From the NCBI RefSeq assembly GCF_013368755.1, contig NC_049562.1, forward strand, positions 4,278,001 to 4,342,000: a DNA stretch of 64,000 nt, read 5' to 3'. This document shows positions 22,566-34,552 of this stretch, in pieces. The notes under the pieces were generated by a model. The model saw only the letters and a list, made by a program, of their open reading frames with translations. It searched no databases and was not told the origin of the DNA. Within the stretch, counting starts at the first letter, position 1. Every line of letters starts with the position of its first letter. A program made the position numbers and the translations under genes. Source of the stretch: Talaromyces rugulosus (lineage: Eukaryota > Ascomycota > Eurotiomycetes > Eurotiales > Trichocomaceae).

Positions 22566-23905
22566 GTTCCTGCTTGTATGGAACTTGGATAAATACTAGT
22601 TTTTACGGAAATACATCCTCCCTGGAAATTCTACCCATCCTTATACTACAATTTAGATTTAAATTTCAGCCTCGAGCCATTGTGATCGGCATCCCCTACT
22701 GTGGAACCAGCAGCTCCTATATGAAGGCTGTGAAGGAGGCTATGTATAGGGTAGTCTATTGGACCAGTATTGGTTTCCTTTCTTTCTTGTTCCTTGTACC
22801 CCAACTTCGGTCCAACACGGAACAGGTAATAAGTGGTTACTCGGTAGGCGTTGTGTTGGGGGCCGGATCAGAGATTGGGTAGCTTAATAATGTTTAATGT
22901 TTCATTTTGTCGCGGTTTTGAGTCATTTTAAGTTCCGACGAGGCTGTTCCTTTGTTTTGGGTTACAGGATTTCGGAGAATGAGCTGGTTATAAAAGTCCT
23001 TGATACATACTATATACAGCATGAGTACATAGTCTCACCACCGCGGGAACAAAGAACAGCCTTGATGAATACGTAACAGGATGTTAAGGAGCTCTGCTTC
23101 TAGCGTGGGGGCTAGTGGACTTGGCTATGGCATATCACTTCTTTTATAGCTTGAAATGTCTTATATTTTCAAAGCCTTACCTTGGCGCGTAACCTTCTCC
23201 TTTGTAACTCTGTATGCATCCTGCTATATGCATGTATGTAATGCTAGATGTTTTGCTTTTCTTGGCTATACTTAGTTCTATTATTTATTATCCGCCATGA
23301 CACATTACCAGTAGACAATTTAAATATTTTACAGACAAGAATGCTACACTATGCTATAGAGTTTATAGCCTCCACACGTCTAATATCAATTGATAGCACT
23401 TTCATGACTCATGAGCTGTATCAATTTGTCATTGATTGTTGTAGGGCTTGGCAGTATTTTAATGACATCAGGCCTCTGAATGGCGCATTAATATAGAACT
23501 AGGAAAGAATAAGAATCAATTGACGATAATAACAATTATTATTAAACGAGGAGTCAATTTTGGTTATGTATCTACATATCACATCGCACTTGGATTGACC
23601 AATTGATTTCATGGTGCCTGAAACTTTATTTCTCTTGCGATCTCGAGGTCTTGGCAACATTGAAAATATACTACAAATTTATCGATTGATCGTTCAATGT
23701 TCACACCAGTTGATATTATAGTGGTATTCGAATTTAGCTATACCTTCACACTCTTGTGACTTGATTCCCGGACAATAAATACGACGGTCGTGAGTCCTGA
23801 TTGAATACATGTAGGCGATAAAAGCCCCGCCTTTCAGGCCGCTTTCTAGACTGATAGATGTATCTACTTCCAACAGGATATCTAAGAAGCTCTTCCTTAA
23901 CGCAC
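22566..23905. other. intergenic
   Basis: 1.3 kb between the divergent sedolisin (-) and kinase-like (+) genes. AT-rich with short open frames and no recognisable domains. Confidence 0.5.
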
Positions 23906-24607
23906 ATGGATTTCTCCAAAATTCATATTATTAGGCAGATTACATGCTCTGATGCGTCCTCGATATTTGAGGTAGATCTGGATGGACAAAAGTATGCATT
24001 GAAGGTTTTCCATGACAACGGCGACCCTGGATTTACCGAGAACGGCCGTGATTTGAACCGATTTCGCTGCGAATTCAATGCATATAAGAAGCTCCTCACC
24101 TCTGATGTCTGCGCGCGCGGTTACGTTCCAAAATTCTACGGCTGCATCAATCGAATGGATCCCGCAGCATTCCATCCTGCCTTGCAACATTTTGCCCAAG
24201 ACAAGCTACAGCCGAGAGCAATATTGCTAGAGTACCTTGAAAATGCAAAGAGTTTAAACTGCGTGAACTACGCGGATGCACTCTATCCCCAGGCAATCGA
24301 GGGCATGAAGGAGATACACATTGCCGGCGTTCACCACCGAGACATCTACCCCAAAAACCTTCTCCTCATTCGTGGAAACCCTGATAGGCTAGTCTGGATT
24401 GACTTTGATGTTGCGACGACCTTTACCGACTTTGGACCTGAACAGCTGACCCGGTGTGACCACGAAATTGCGCTTGTGAAGGGGTTTGGGGGAAGCATTG
24501 GTAATGGCTCCGTTTCTCGCTATGTTAGAAGCGTTTGGCTTGCTGGCTGACGAATATAGAGAGATGACCAGGCCGAGGGACTCCCACCGAATACAAAATT
24601 CTTTTAA
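23906..24607 (+). pseudogene. protein kinase-like protein, one-base frameshift near C-terminus
   Basis: Small fungal kinase-fold protein. From ATG 23906: MDFSKIHIIRQITCSDASS, FEVDLDGQKYALKVFHDNG (the Lys of the ATP site), CEFNAYKKLL, then HHRDIYPKNLLLIRG (catalytic loop with Asp and Asn) and LVWIDFDVATTF (DFD in place of DFG). The fold is shortened compared with true kinases. After CDHEIALVKGFG the frame shifts at a run of five G (24488-24492) and stops at 24550. In the frame set by four G, the sequence continues EAL, an intron at 24501-24559 and RDDQAEGLPPNTKFF to a stop at 24607, which is the expected family ending. Either a recent loss-of-function change or a sequence error. Substrate unknown. 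Confidence 0.75.
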
Positions 24608-24983
24608 GATTTCATAGGCTTGCAAAATTCTTAGTCGGGTTTATGTGTTCTTGTAATAGGAATGAGTACTATGGATGATTTTGAAAACTGCCATAACTAC
24701 CAACATCATTTTACACAAGATACCTAAAATTTCATAAAAATGCTAAAGATATTGAATTTACGCTAGCAATAGTACGTGTAATTGATGGTGATATTCATAG
24801 GGTTTCTGGAAAGGCTGACGAAATGACAGCAATGTCCGAGTCGAAATCCTACACTATTAGTTGCTTGTTATTCACACAGGTAAATCAAGCTTGTCTATAT
24901 AAAATCCCGATTGATAATTTTATACTCAAAAAGGCAACACAGTCAGCAGTCTGCGATTTGAGTCATTTGACCTCACCATAGAC

Positions 24984-25004
24984 CACGTGACTAGTTTTCA
25001 CGTG
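24984..25004. promoter_or_regulatory. paired CACGTG E-boxes upstream of srbA
   Basis: Two perfect CACGTG palindromes at 24984-24989 and 24999-25004, 15 bases apart centre to centre, about 480 bases before the srbA start codon. E-boxes are bHLH-type targets; autoregulation is inferred. Confidence 0.45.
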
Positions 25005-25482
25005 TGGCTTGGCAGGGTGGCTATGTTACGTGTATGGTATTAATTACTCTAAAGTAGGCATAGTTGGAAAACTTTGTGCGGATAGAGACGGTAATACCAA
25101 AACACAGGCCCACCTTTGCGACTGTTCGGGCCCCGGATAAGGGACGAGCCGCGATCATACGACTGCACAATGCATCAATCTCGGTCTCGACTCGTTCGCA
25201 GCACACATCATAGCATAGGCACTAACTAGGCAGCCATTTCCTGGGGAAAACCGCTGTGCTAGTCCCTTTATACATACTCAAAAAAGATTTGCTCTTGTCG
25301 ACTTTAATACTCTGAATCATCACCATCAATTCTTCAACATATCAACGCGACGCCACAGCCTCGAAAACCTTCAAGCACAGCCTATATATCACTCTGGAAG
25401 CGTCTCAGTGTTGCGAAACAAGCACAGAACTGGCTGAAACTCATATGCAGCTGTTCCTGGCCTTGCTTCTACCTTTTAACGC

Positions 25483-28400
25483 ATGACACAAGCCTCCTTG
25501 ATCAATGGCGGCCTAGGCCCGGGTTCGTCTCCTACAGAAGGATCTATGGACCCAAGGAATCTGTCAGGCGACTCTGGCGATGGCCAAGAACAGGACTGGT
25601 CCCAGTGGATGCAATGGGACTGGGACGAATCCATTTCAAATACCAAGGCCAACATCGGCGCACAGTCATTAGACAACAGCCCAAACTCCAATCTAATGAC
25701 ATTGCCAGACATCGATGCTGTCGACTTTGTTTCTGACCCGCTTCTTTTCAGGCAAAATATCAAAGCTGACCTAGGCTTCCCCATCCCGCAAAATGGCAAT
25801 CATAATACGTCCGCTGTACGAAAAAGCGGGAGTTCGAAGGGCCCTTCGACCAGCAGTTTGTTAAACCGGAAAAGGAAAACTTCTAGTGAAGATGGTAGCC
25901 TTGGAAAGCTCGAGGACGATTCGCCCCCAGAGTCCAAAACGCAGCCAACTAAAAAACGATCACACAATGTCATCGAGAAGCGGTATAGGGCCAACCTCAA
26001 CGATAAAATCTCAGAGCTTAGAGATAGCGTTCCTAGCCTACGCGCCCTTTCGAAACCAGGCAATGGAGGCTCCCCATCTGTTGATGATGATGTTACACTA
26101 GGAAACAAGCTCAACAAGGCATCTATTCTGTCCAAGGCGACCGAGTATATACGCCACTTGGAGCTACGGAATCAACGACTTGAAGAGGAGAATAACGGCT
26201 TGAAGAATAGTCTCCGGCAACTTGACAAGGCCATGACTCTGGATCATAAGCCCTCTACGTCTGTGGGCTCCGCCTCATCGCCGGATAGCTATTCGGGAAC
26301 AATCGACAGCTTTGGGTCTCCTCCTAGTGTCTTTTCACATGTTGAAGAATCGTCATCCCGGAAACTGTCCGAGTCTGGCGCACCCCCAGAAGGACTGATC
26401 CCAGTTCCGGACTATATCAAACAAATGCGAGCCAACGCACCTACAACAGGTATATTCGCCGAGTCATACATCAAGGACGAACCTAAACCTGGGCAACAAA
26501 ATCAGAATTCACAAAGAGGCATGAGTACTTCAAGCAAATTTATGCTGGGCACTATTGCAAGTTTGATGGTTGTTCAAAATATGTCCACACAGAAAGAGAA
26601 TGATTCAAACGAAAAGGGATTGCTGGCAGTTCCCGTTTCTGCTTTCAACGACATCATACTACCTTTTTGCAAATATGCCCATACCAAATTCTTGATTTGG
26701 AGTGCGGATATGGGCTTGTGGAACTCATGGCACGTGAAGGCCGTATTGAACCTATCTCTTACGGTCTTTCTTGTCGTAGGGAGCGCCTTCGTCGTTTTCC
26801 TCTACCTCTTTAATTCCCGACCGCAATCGGATCGTGATCAACGAAAAGTTATTTCTGCAGCTGGAGTCAGAATGACTCCGGCAGAGTTTAGAAGACAGGC
26901 TTGGTTGACGAGTATGCAAAGAGTGGGGGTACCACGTCACCGATTCTTCCTCGAGTGGTTTGCAGTCACTTGTAGGTGGTTTGAATACACACTTGGATGC
27001 CTGCTCGGGTGGAAGCTGTATTCCTGGATCACCGGTATCACCGAAGAGGATGAGAAAGGACGAGTTAAAACCTGGGATATTGCAATCGACGCCCAACTGG
27101 CGGGCGGAGACCCCGAGATCAGCAAGTCACGAATGGTGCTTACGATATTTGCCTCCGGAACCCTACCTCGCAGTCCCGGGCGAATGATGCTGAAAGCGCT
27201 CCACTGTCGCATTCTGCTCTGGCGCGTCAGCAAGTCAGACTCCTTCGTTTCCAGAATCGCGAACGATGCTGGCCGTGCCTTGGCTACCTATCAATGGGGT
27301 CTGGCGAGATATATGAACCGGGCTTTGCCAAAGGATCACCCAGATGCATTGCCGAGGCACTTGGCGGCTCTCCTGGAGAATAATTGTAACGACGTCTTAC
27401 TCGATTCCATAGTCCAGCGGGCTGTCAATCTTACATGGAGTCGACCTACCCAGGACGGTCTCGACGAAGATGAGGCATTGTTGGACGTGGTGGTTGAGGA
27501 CCCAGCAGTACAGACTACCATGGACAGCATTGCAGCATGGTGGTCCAGCCACGTGCTACAAAACACACTACTACGCTTTCTGAACTATGGTGCAGATGGC
27601 TGCCCGGAACTTAAAAGGCAGATTGACCTTGCATCGACAGTTGCCCCCCGTCTATCCGTTGCCCATACTCGGGCCTTGGCTGTGAGAGCAGTTCTTTTTG
27701 AAACGAATCGACTGCGTGACATCAACGTGGTGCTCGCTTCTTTGCCGTCGAAGAAGAATAGGAATTCTCAAGCCAGCAACTTCTTAGATTCCTCAATCCC
27801 GACATCTGCTCGCGAGGAGATCGTCATTGCCGTGCGTTGCGCGATGATTGCAGCCACAATCAAAGCCCGAACTACAGATGACCCGTCCTTTCCGTCTCAT
27901 TTGACCACGCGAAAAGCGATTTCCTGGCTCAACCAGCTCCCACTAGATCCTATTGAGCTGACGCTCGTCGGGTTTGTTGCCGTATACCATCTCCTGCATT
28001 TAGTAACTACTTATGACGATATCCTCTCATCCTCATCCTCGACGTCTCTTGCTTCATTGGCCACATCATCAAATGTTTCCATATCTTCAACAAAGTCAGC
28101 CCCTCTGGCCGATTCCTCTCCCAACCCCATGACCCATAAACGCGTCCTCTCCAACGGCGGCTCCGAGCCAACTCCGGAATACAGCCGCATTGCCGGTGAT
28201 CTGATGTACTGGGCTCGAAACGCTTACAACCCAGCCTTTTACGGCCTGACGACCAAGACTGTTGACAGAGTCGAAGCAAAATGCATTTCCATCTGCCAGG
28301 ACATTGGCATCGATTTGCGGCAGCAGCAGAAAAAACACCCGCAGGCAGTAAAGTCTGGTCTGCGCAAAATCGTCAGAGAGGAACGAAAACACGAACGAAA

Positions 28401-28524
28401 GAACTCTGCTTCTCTCCGCAAGGAAGAAAATCGACGAGAAAGTGTTGGCAGTTATGATACGGGGTATGTTAGTGATTTGATCAATGATGACGCGGCGAGA
28501 GACGAACGGATTATTACTTTATAA
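25483..28524 (+). CDS. srbA: sterol regulatory element-binding protein SrbA
   Basis: Membrane-bound bHLH transcription factor that controls ergosterol synthesis, hypoxia growth, azole response and iron uptake in Aspergillus. Single open frame, 1013 residues, no intron needed. The acidic N-terminus (DWSQWMQWDWDE) is followed by the bHLH domain at about residues 156-230. KKRSHNVIEKRYRANLNDKI carries the SREBP-specific Tyr in EKRYR instead of Arg, and the leucine-rich second helix runs ILSKATEYIRHLELRNQRLE. Hydrophobic segments FMLGTIASLMVV (about 353-368) and LNLSLTVFLVVGSAFVVFLY (about 420-440) anchor it in the ER. The C-terminal region corresponds to the fungal DUF2014 domain. The N-terminal factor would be released by the Dsc/rhomboid route. 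Length and order match SrbA. Confidence 0.95.
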   Translation: MTQASLINGGLGPGSSPTEGSMDPRNLSGDSGDGQEQDWSQWMQWDWDESISNTKANIGAQSLDNSPNSNLMTLPDIDAVDFVSDPLLFRQNIKADLGFPIPQNGNHNTSAVRKSGSSKGPSTSSLLNRKRKTSSEDGSLGKLEDDSPPESKTQPTKKRSHNVIEKRYRANLNDKISELRDSVPSLRALSKPGNGGSPSVDDDVTLGNKLNKASILSKATEYIRHLELRNQRLEEENNGLKNSLRQLDKAMTLDHKPSTSVGSASSPDSYSGTIDSFGSPPSVFSHVEESSSRKLSESGAPPEGLIPVPDYIKQMRANAPTTGIFAESYIKDEPKPGQQNQNSQRGMSTSSKFMLGTIASLMVVQNMSTQKENDSNEKGLLAVPVSAFNDIILPFCKYAHTKFLIWSADMGLWNSWHVKAVLNLSLTVFLVVGSAFVVFLYLFNSRPQSDRDQRKVISAAGVRMTPAEFRRQAWLTSMQRVGVPRHRFFLEWFAVTCRWFEYTLGCLLGWKLYSWITGITEEDEKGRVKTWDIAIDAQLAGGDPEISKSRMVLTIFASGTLPRSPGRMMLKALHCRILLWRVSKSDSFVSRIANDAGRALATYQWGLARYMNRALPKDHPDALPRHLAALLENNCNDVLLDSIVQRAVNLTWSRPTQDGLDEDEALLDVVVEDPAVQTTMDSIAAWWSSHVLQNTLLRFLNYGADGCPELKRQIDLASTVAPRLSVAHTRALAVRAVLFETNRLRDINVVLASLPSKKNRNSQASNFLDSSIPTSAREEIVIAVRCAMIAATIKARTTDDPSFPSHLTTRKAISWLNQLPLDPIELTLVGFVAVYHLLHLVTTYDDILSSSSSTSLASLATSSNVSISSTKSAPLADSSPNPMTHKRVLSNGGSEPTPEYSRIAGDLMYWARNAYNPAFYGLTTKTVDRVEAKCISICQDIGIDLRQQQKKHPQAVKSGLRKIVREERKHERKNSASLRKEENRRESVGSYDTGYVSDLINDDAARDERIITL

Positions 28525-29043
28525 ATTAGATGGACCGTCACGAATGGGGAAAAGTAACTGAGGCGGCGTTTTGCAAGGGAAGGATAAGTGGGAATGTTAC
28601 ACATAACATTTGAAGCAGCTTTAAATAAATCAGTGTAAACTACTATTCATAATCAATAGTGCCAAATAATGGACATATATTTTGTTATTTTCCAAAAAAG
28701 AAATTTCAACGATTGAGTGTTGTTAGGGCTTTTCTAGCCATTGCCCTGGTAGTACTTACTATAAAAAGAAGTAGCATCCAGAAGGTTAATTGAATAGTTA
28801 AGACGAGTATTTGAATAGCACAATGATCGTAATTATAGCATAAAACTCCCAAAGAAACAATTATTGCTTATAGGTATCAAAACTATCATCTAGATATGTC
28901 CATTATTATCGTCGCCTTCCATCAAAACTTAAACGACCGGGTATTAAAAGAATTGAAGATAAATCCATCCTATCAAAGGGTAATAAAAAAAAAGAAAAGA
29001 GAAAAAGGAATGGAAAGAACGAAAGAAAGAAAGAAAGAAAAAA
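28525..29043. other. intergenic, convergent 3' regions
   Basis: About 520 AT-rich bases between the ends of srbA (+) and the ferric reductase (-). A-rich and GAAA-rich tract at 28985-29042. No gene seen. Confidence 0.55.
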
Positions 29044-31581
29044 TCACCACGAAAAACTCTCCTCAAAAAAATCCACCGCTTTCCGTCCCTGCACATCCCT
29101 CACAGCCTTTCGAACCTCATCGCTCATACCACCAGGTCCACAAACACTGACTGCCATGGCTCCGACCTGCTGAGCCATTTCGCGTTCGAGCAGTTGGCGA
29201 AAGAGTGGTTTTCCGAGACTGATGGTGATGGGTGCAGTGTCGAGTTGAGTCCAGTCTTGGTTTCGGATGGATTTTGTGTGGGTGTAGTGTTTGTATTGAT
29301 TGTTGTTATTATTATTATGATTATGATTATGATTAATATAATTGTTGTAGGTGTCGTTTTTCTTGCTGGTGGGGTTGCTGTAGTTGTAAGACGTAAACGA
29401 TGAAGCGTATTTTGCCATCTGGTCAGACGAAGAAGGATACGAGTACCGAACCGACGAAGACAGTGACGACAGCGAGAAATGAGACGGAAGGTTCATATGA
29501 TCAGAGTATACCGAGGCATCAATAGGATCGAAATCGGTGGTGGCATCTAGATCTTCGCTCACGAGGGATGAGCAATGGCTCGACGATTGCGGCAGCGGCG
29601 GTGGTGGTCCGTCGACCCCGGGCAAACTTGTATCGCTATCGCTATAGTAACTTGTGAGATGCACGTGGATTGACAGGGAAAGTGTCTGCTGGAAATAGGC
29701 ATCGTCATCAACATAGAAAGAAGTGCGTGGGTCGGCATTTTTGCTGGAAAAAGTGACTGCGCCTTGAAGGGCCGGGTGGTTTAGGATGTAATTCATCCAG
29801 GGCTGGACCCATTGCAGGTGATCTATATATAGTTTTTATCTATCAGTATTATCTGCAAGAGGGAAATAATGTAAACGGAAAAAAAAAAAAGAAAAAAAAA
29901 AAACATACCGACGCTGCGAACAACCCACAATAGCGTGATTCGACGAGTGGCCACAGACCGGTTCACGAATCCATTCACGAGTTCGCGGAGATGTGAGATT
30001 GGATGCGTGATGCCTATGCCGCCGGCAATCAAAAGAGTAGTTCCATAGGAATCATAGGAATGTGCTCCTCCTATTTTTGTCAGTACCTCACACACATACA
30101 TCTATAAAAAGTTGAAAAGTAACATACCATACGGACCCTCAGCCAAAGCCATGACGTTCAGTCGCCGCCCATTTGCAATCGACCGCATCATCTTCTTAGT
30201 AAAGCCGTCTTTCTTCCGAATCAGGAAAGATACCGTCGTCCTTTCCGATTTCCCGCCGCCGACAAGAGTCCTGACAGAGTTGCCGCTCTTTTCTGAATAG
30301 AACGATCTGGGCCGGCTGACTGACATCCATGCCGCAGAAAAGGGGTGAGATGTCCACAAGCCCAAAGCCGGAATATAAAGGAACATGTACTGTCCTGCGT
30401 TGAACTTTCCGGGACGCACGGTAGATACATCGACGCGGGCGACGTCACCTGGAAGGAGTTGAATGGTGGCTTTGGTTAGACGGCTACCGCAGTTTTTCCA
30501 TATCACTGTGACGAGTCGGTATACTCTCTGTAAAGATGGAGAAGATTAGTATAGAACATAATACTGAGCGATGGGTGTTTCGTCTGCTTACATCGATTCC
30601 CCAGGCTATCAAGGCCGCGAGGAAGATCCATCGGTGTACAAAATGCTGCAGATGATTCCATAGTCCCACAAAAGAGACAATCACCAAGACAATATGCGAA
30701 TGAAGAAAGAATTCGTAGAAAGCATGTCTGAAAGGAGGCAGCGAATGGAAGAATATGACAACGAATGCGACAGAAGCCTGTGAACGTTAGCCCGAAACAC
30801 TCAAAACAACTCGGGGCTGACAGTTATTACCATGAATCCAAAAATAAAAAATGGCACATTGAATAAAGTATGCGGTATCATTTGCCATCCTTCTATTCAA
30901 AATTTAGTCATCTGCCTTTTAACACATTCTGAAATACTCACTTCGGTGTCCCATATTAACTATCGCAGCCAGTGAATGAGCCACGGCTTGTACCACAATC
31001 ATCCTCCCGAGCCAGCGATGCATGAGATTGAATGTGTCGAATGGGATTCGAAGAAGAGAAATGAACGGATTATTTCGCCCAGCAGTAATCACCAACGGAA
31101 CCAGATTAACGACAGCCAAAGTCCCCGTCGTTTTGGTCAAAGTATGCAAAGATGCAGCGAGTCCGTGAGACCATTTAATCGCGACCACACAAAAGACAAC
31201 ATTCAGTGCAATATAGCCAAAAATTAAGAGTGTTTCGAGTCGGGTAGGCATCGTTCCCATATGGATGCGTCCCTGGCAAATGCGAAACTCGCGGTTATGT
31301 CTTCGCTGAAACAGTGGGGCGTAGATCAGGTGTTGGTTCAGTTTGGCTTTGATATAGCTTGGTTGACTGAGCGGGCTTTGGCATGGATAGTGCAGGGCAA
31401 GGTGCAATCGTTGACGCTTTAATAGATCGGTCCAGAGACGGTAGATGAACAGGGCCAGAACCAGACCGGTCAGAGATATGATGGGCACATAGACAAGGAG
31501 TATATCTATTGTACGTTCCGACCCCTTTTCATGTCCTGAGTTTCCGTGTCGAGCCATGATTTTGGAGCTCGTTTGTTCCAT
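29044..31581 (-). CDS. ferric/cupric reductase transmembrane protein (FRE family)
   Basis: Plasma-membrane flavocytochrome moving electrons from NADPH through FAD and two hemes to Fe3+ or Cu2+ for high-affinity uptake. Exons 30942-31581, 30831-30892, 30592-30777, 30128-30527, 29909-30070 and 29044-29822; 742 residues, phases consistent throughout. Membrane helices begin at ILLVYVPIISLTGLVLALFI. Heme-binding His pairs lie in LMHRWLGRMIVVQAVAHSL and FFLHSHIVLVIVSFVGLWNH. The FAD site is HPFSAAW with AEGPYGG; NADPH binding is LIAGGIGITHPISHLREL and LLWVVRSVDHLQW. Between the last two blocks sits a long low-complexity insert rich in Ser, Tyr and Asn/His (NHNHNHNNNNNN), encoded by AAT/CAT repeats. 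The protein ends VDFFEESFSW. It adjoins srbA, a regulator of iron genes in this order. Confidence 0.92.
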
Positions 31582-32202
31582 TTTGTAAAATTTCGTCTCA
31601 TGAGCAGATAGAGACTACCAGGAGTTATTCGGTAAACAAAACAAGGGAGTAGTGTCAAGCCTAGACCGGCTTTGATAGTTTTCTCCGCTTAATGGATTGA
31701 ATAATATATCATCCAGCAAGATAGGACATGTCAGCGGTAAGTGAGTGACAAGGTAGGAAGTTTGTTTAACCTCTGAGGCTGGCATGTCAATTTTTGACAG
31801 CTTGGCCCCTCATCAACAACGGGCGGGGTGGCGTAGAACACTTTCGGAAATTCATAAATTTTGGACCGGAAAAACTATATACAGTAGCAAGAATGCGGAA
31901 AAAGTGCATAAATTCCTGGTTGTGGTCGTGTCAACGGGGTCGCCCAGGAATGCTGGGTTGTCATGCGAACAGAGAGAGCAACAGGGCTGACACTCAATTT
32001 TGAGAAACCGGTTCTCATAAGTTAATATTTGAAGTACGTATTGTAGATTTTGTGGGTTCTCAGCGGTAGAAAACCAGTCGACTTAGTTGACTTTTTGAGA
32101 GGAGCCCTACCCAAGAGTCGTATTTGTGTTATTGGACCACAGACCGATGTTCAAAAGTGAAAGAGAAAAAAGTACAGTTAAGCTATCATAAAATAGTTTG
32201 AA
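31582..32202. other. intergenic, ferric reductase promoter
   Basis: About 620 bases upstream of the ferric reductase gene and downstream of the next minus-strand gene. No gene seen. Confidence 0.5.
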
Positions 32203-33258
32203 TTAATGCCAAACAACGTTGGTCTGTGGCGAATTCCATGTGCGACCATATCCATCGACCTGCTCATTAGCCCCATTCTTCTGGCCACCGTCTTGCGCCT
32301 CTAATTGCACGGGGTCATACGAAGTACCTGTAGTAGCATTCATCGTCTGCTGCTGGCCTGTCGGTCGAGCTCGCCAGCGCGGAACATATTGGACTCGATC
32401 CCATTTGAACCGACCATAGATAGCGAAAAGAGCTGCCAAAATGCCCAAGGCCAGATAGACACCTCCAAAGGCACCGTTGCGGAGCTGACAAAAGGGGAAA
32501 TAAGCCTCGCTTGAAAGAGCCCCGGCCGCAACACCGCCGGCTCGCACCATGACGCTCATTGCAAGAAGTAGCAATTCCAGTCCCAGACTTGGCAGGATCA
32601 AGCTCCATGGAAGGGCGAGATAAATGTAGAGAATCAGTGATGCAACCCACATGTTCCCATGGCGCAAAGGTGAAACATAGTATAGCACGAGTGAAAAGGT
32701 TACGCATGCTAGGGCTATGGCGATGAAGCCGACAGAAAAGAGAATCCACGGGTTCCGTATGCGAAACTGAGAGGCGGCCAGCATCCAAAACCCGATGATG
32801 GCGACGGGAAGACTGGGATACACCCATAGAGAGGAATTCCAACCAGAAACCGTCGAGTTACCAGAGCTGTCTATGGTGAGAGTGCAGGCTTTGTAGATAG
32901 TCATGCAAGTAGCGGCAACAATCAACGAGTCCACCGCGAGAGCCCGGGCAACCTGCATCCTGGTCATCGGAAGGCGTTGCTGTTCAGGGTCCGGATGGAA
33001 GCCGTGGTAGTATATCTTTGCCATCTCATGAGTTTCTTTGTGGTGATAGTAGGCGTAGACGGCCGCAACGCTGGGCAGGCTTATTCGCAAGCACTGCCAT
33101 GAGATTGCATTTATATAGGCGCCAAACCCGAATTTCCAGATCTTGGGTATATCTATCAACCACCAGGTGATATTGACGGTGATGAAAGTGACGACGAGCG
33201 AAGCCCAGTCCATAGACGACGCGTCACACTTTTCGCTGGCAGGGGTGTAATCAGACAT
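32203..33258 (-). CDS. multi-pass membrane protein of unknown function
   Basis: Single open frame of 351 residues from ATG 33258. I do not recognise the family. About seven hydrophobic segments are visible, among them LVVTFITVNITWWLI, ISLPSVAAVYAYY, LAVDSLIVAATCMTIY, WILFSVGFIAIALACVTFSLVLYYV, WVASLILYIYLALPWSLILP and YLALGILAALFAIYG. Two potential N-glycosylation sites (NST, NSS) lie in a short loop after TIDSSG. The C-terminus is polar (RPTGQQQTMN) and probably cytosolic. The long clean frame, the membrane pattern and coding-like composition support a real gene. It could be a small rhodopsin-like or tetraspan-like protein, but no conserved signature was found. Confidence 0.7.
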   Translation of the reverse strand: MSDYTPASEKCDASSMDWASLVVTFITVNITWWLIDIPKIWKFGFGAYINAISWQCLRISLPSVAAVYAYYHHKETHEMAKIYYHGFHPDPEQQRLPMTRMQVARALAVDSLIVAATCMTIYKACTLTIDSSGNSTVSGWNSSLWVYPSLPVAIIGFWMLAASQFRIRNPWILFSVGFIAIALACVTFSLVLYYVSPLRHGNMWVASLILYIYLALPWSLILPSLGLELLLLAMSVMVRAGGVAAGALSSEAYFPFCQLRNGAFGGVYLALGILAALFAIYGRFKWDRVQYVPRWRARPTGQQQTMNATTGTSYDPVQLEAQDGGQKNGANEQVDGYGRTWNSPQTNVVWH

Positions 33259-34552
33259 GTTGGCTGCACCGATGGTGTCGTACCACTGTCGACTGGTATG
33301 GTGCCGCGCATCAATCGAGATGAATTTGAAGCTACCATTTATATATCCATTTCATTTGTACCCGCGCCTCTCCTTTCCCCGCCAAGGAGCCGGATTGGCA
33401 GTGCCAGCGCGGCTGAATACGAGGTGACTAGGCATCACGAAGGCCCGTGCTGTCTCGAGGACCAGTGCTAACCTCAGTTGTATAGCGCGTGTCTTCAGCT
33501 TGACAGTGGTTGACAATATTCGAAAAAATTCTACAAGTTGCAGGCGACAAGATTTTTTGGGAGGTGCAAAGAAGGGAAGGGAAACATCACGGCTGCGGGA
33601 AGTTACCAGACAACGACCTACTCCACTATAAGCTTAAATGATTTCTTCAGTACAGAGTACCCAGTAATTGGCTCTGTACCTTGATCCCATCTCTGCAGCG
33701 ATCATGTTCCGAATGCGACGCCAAGATCGTCGTTCTACTTGATAGAGTGCTGACTAGGAACGACTAAAGATTCAAAAATATAGATTAGCAATCCGGTGTC
33801 ACGGTGTTACTAGAACTCGTACTTGCTAGTAATTGTCATTCGGAAAACTGAACAATCACCTCGCATGTGCAGGCATGCAATTTGCAATATTAATAATGCA
33901 GAAAACGTCAATATCATTCAATGTTGCTCGTATTAGTCCGTGTCTGTTAGTCAACACAAAGCCCCGATGGCAGCCCGCTATCGGGCTCCGAAGAATGTCA
34001 GACCGCGGGTATAATTCACATCATTCAGTGGATTTGCAGTCATGGTGGCTGTAGAATGAGAATGAGCCGAGACCTAGCAAAGGCTGGCGCAGTGTAATTG
34101 TGTATCACTGCATGTCTTGTTGGGCAGGAGTCCCTTGCGTAGTTAACCGACTTTCTTCACATCGGAGTTCATATGCAGGTTTATATCTAGGCGTAGCTGA
34201 GCCTGTTTCTAGCTCAATTTATTCTAGACCCGTTTTCCTGTATGTGACGTGCTTGTAAAGGATAGGGGCAAATAAATAACCCTCTGTAGCCAAGCATGCA
34301 CGACATGAGAGTCGAGACCAACCAACGTAAACAGTTAAACCGAACGAGTTAACTAGTTTGTTGTTATCGGACATTCAGCGTGTGTAACGGTCCTACGGAT
34401 AACGGAGGGGCAGCCGCAATAATCAGCACTACTTCTTCAGCTTCCCCAAGGCCTTCGACAGGCCGGTCGGGATATTTCCTCTTTTTTCTTCTTTTAAGAG
34501 GGGTGTCCGTTTTCTTGACACGAATTCTTTTTTTTGTCAAGCAGGCATCACA
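33259..34552. other. intergenic between divergent genes
   Basis: 1.3 kb shared upstream region of the membrane protein (-) and the FSH hydrolase (+). T-rich stretch at 34468-34540 just before the hydrolase start. Nothing else supported. Confidence 0.5.
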
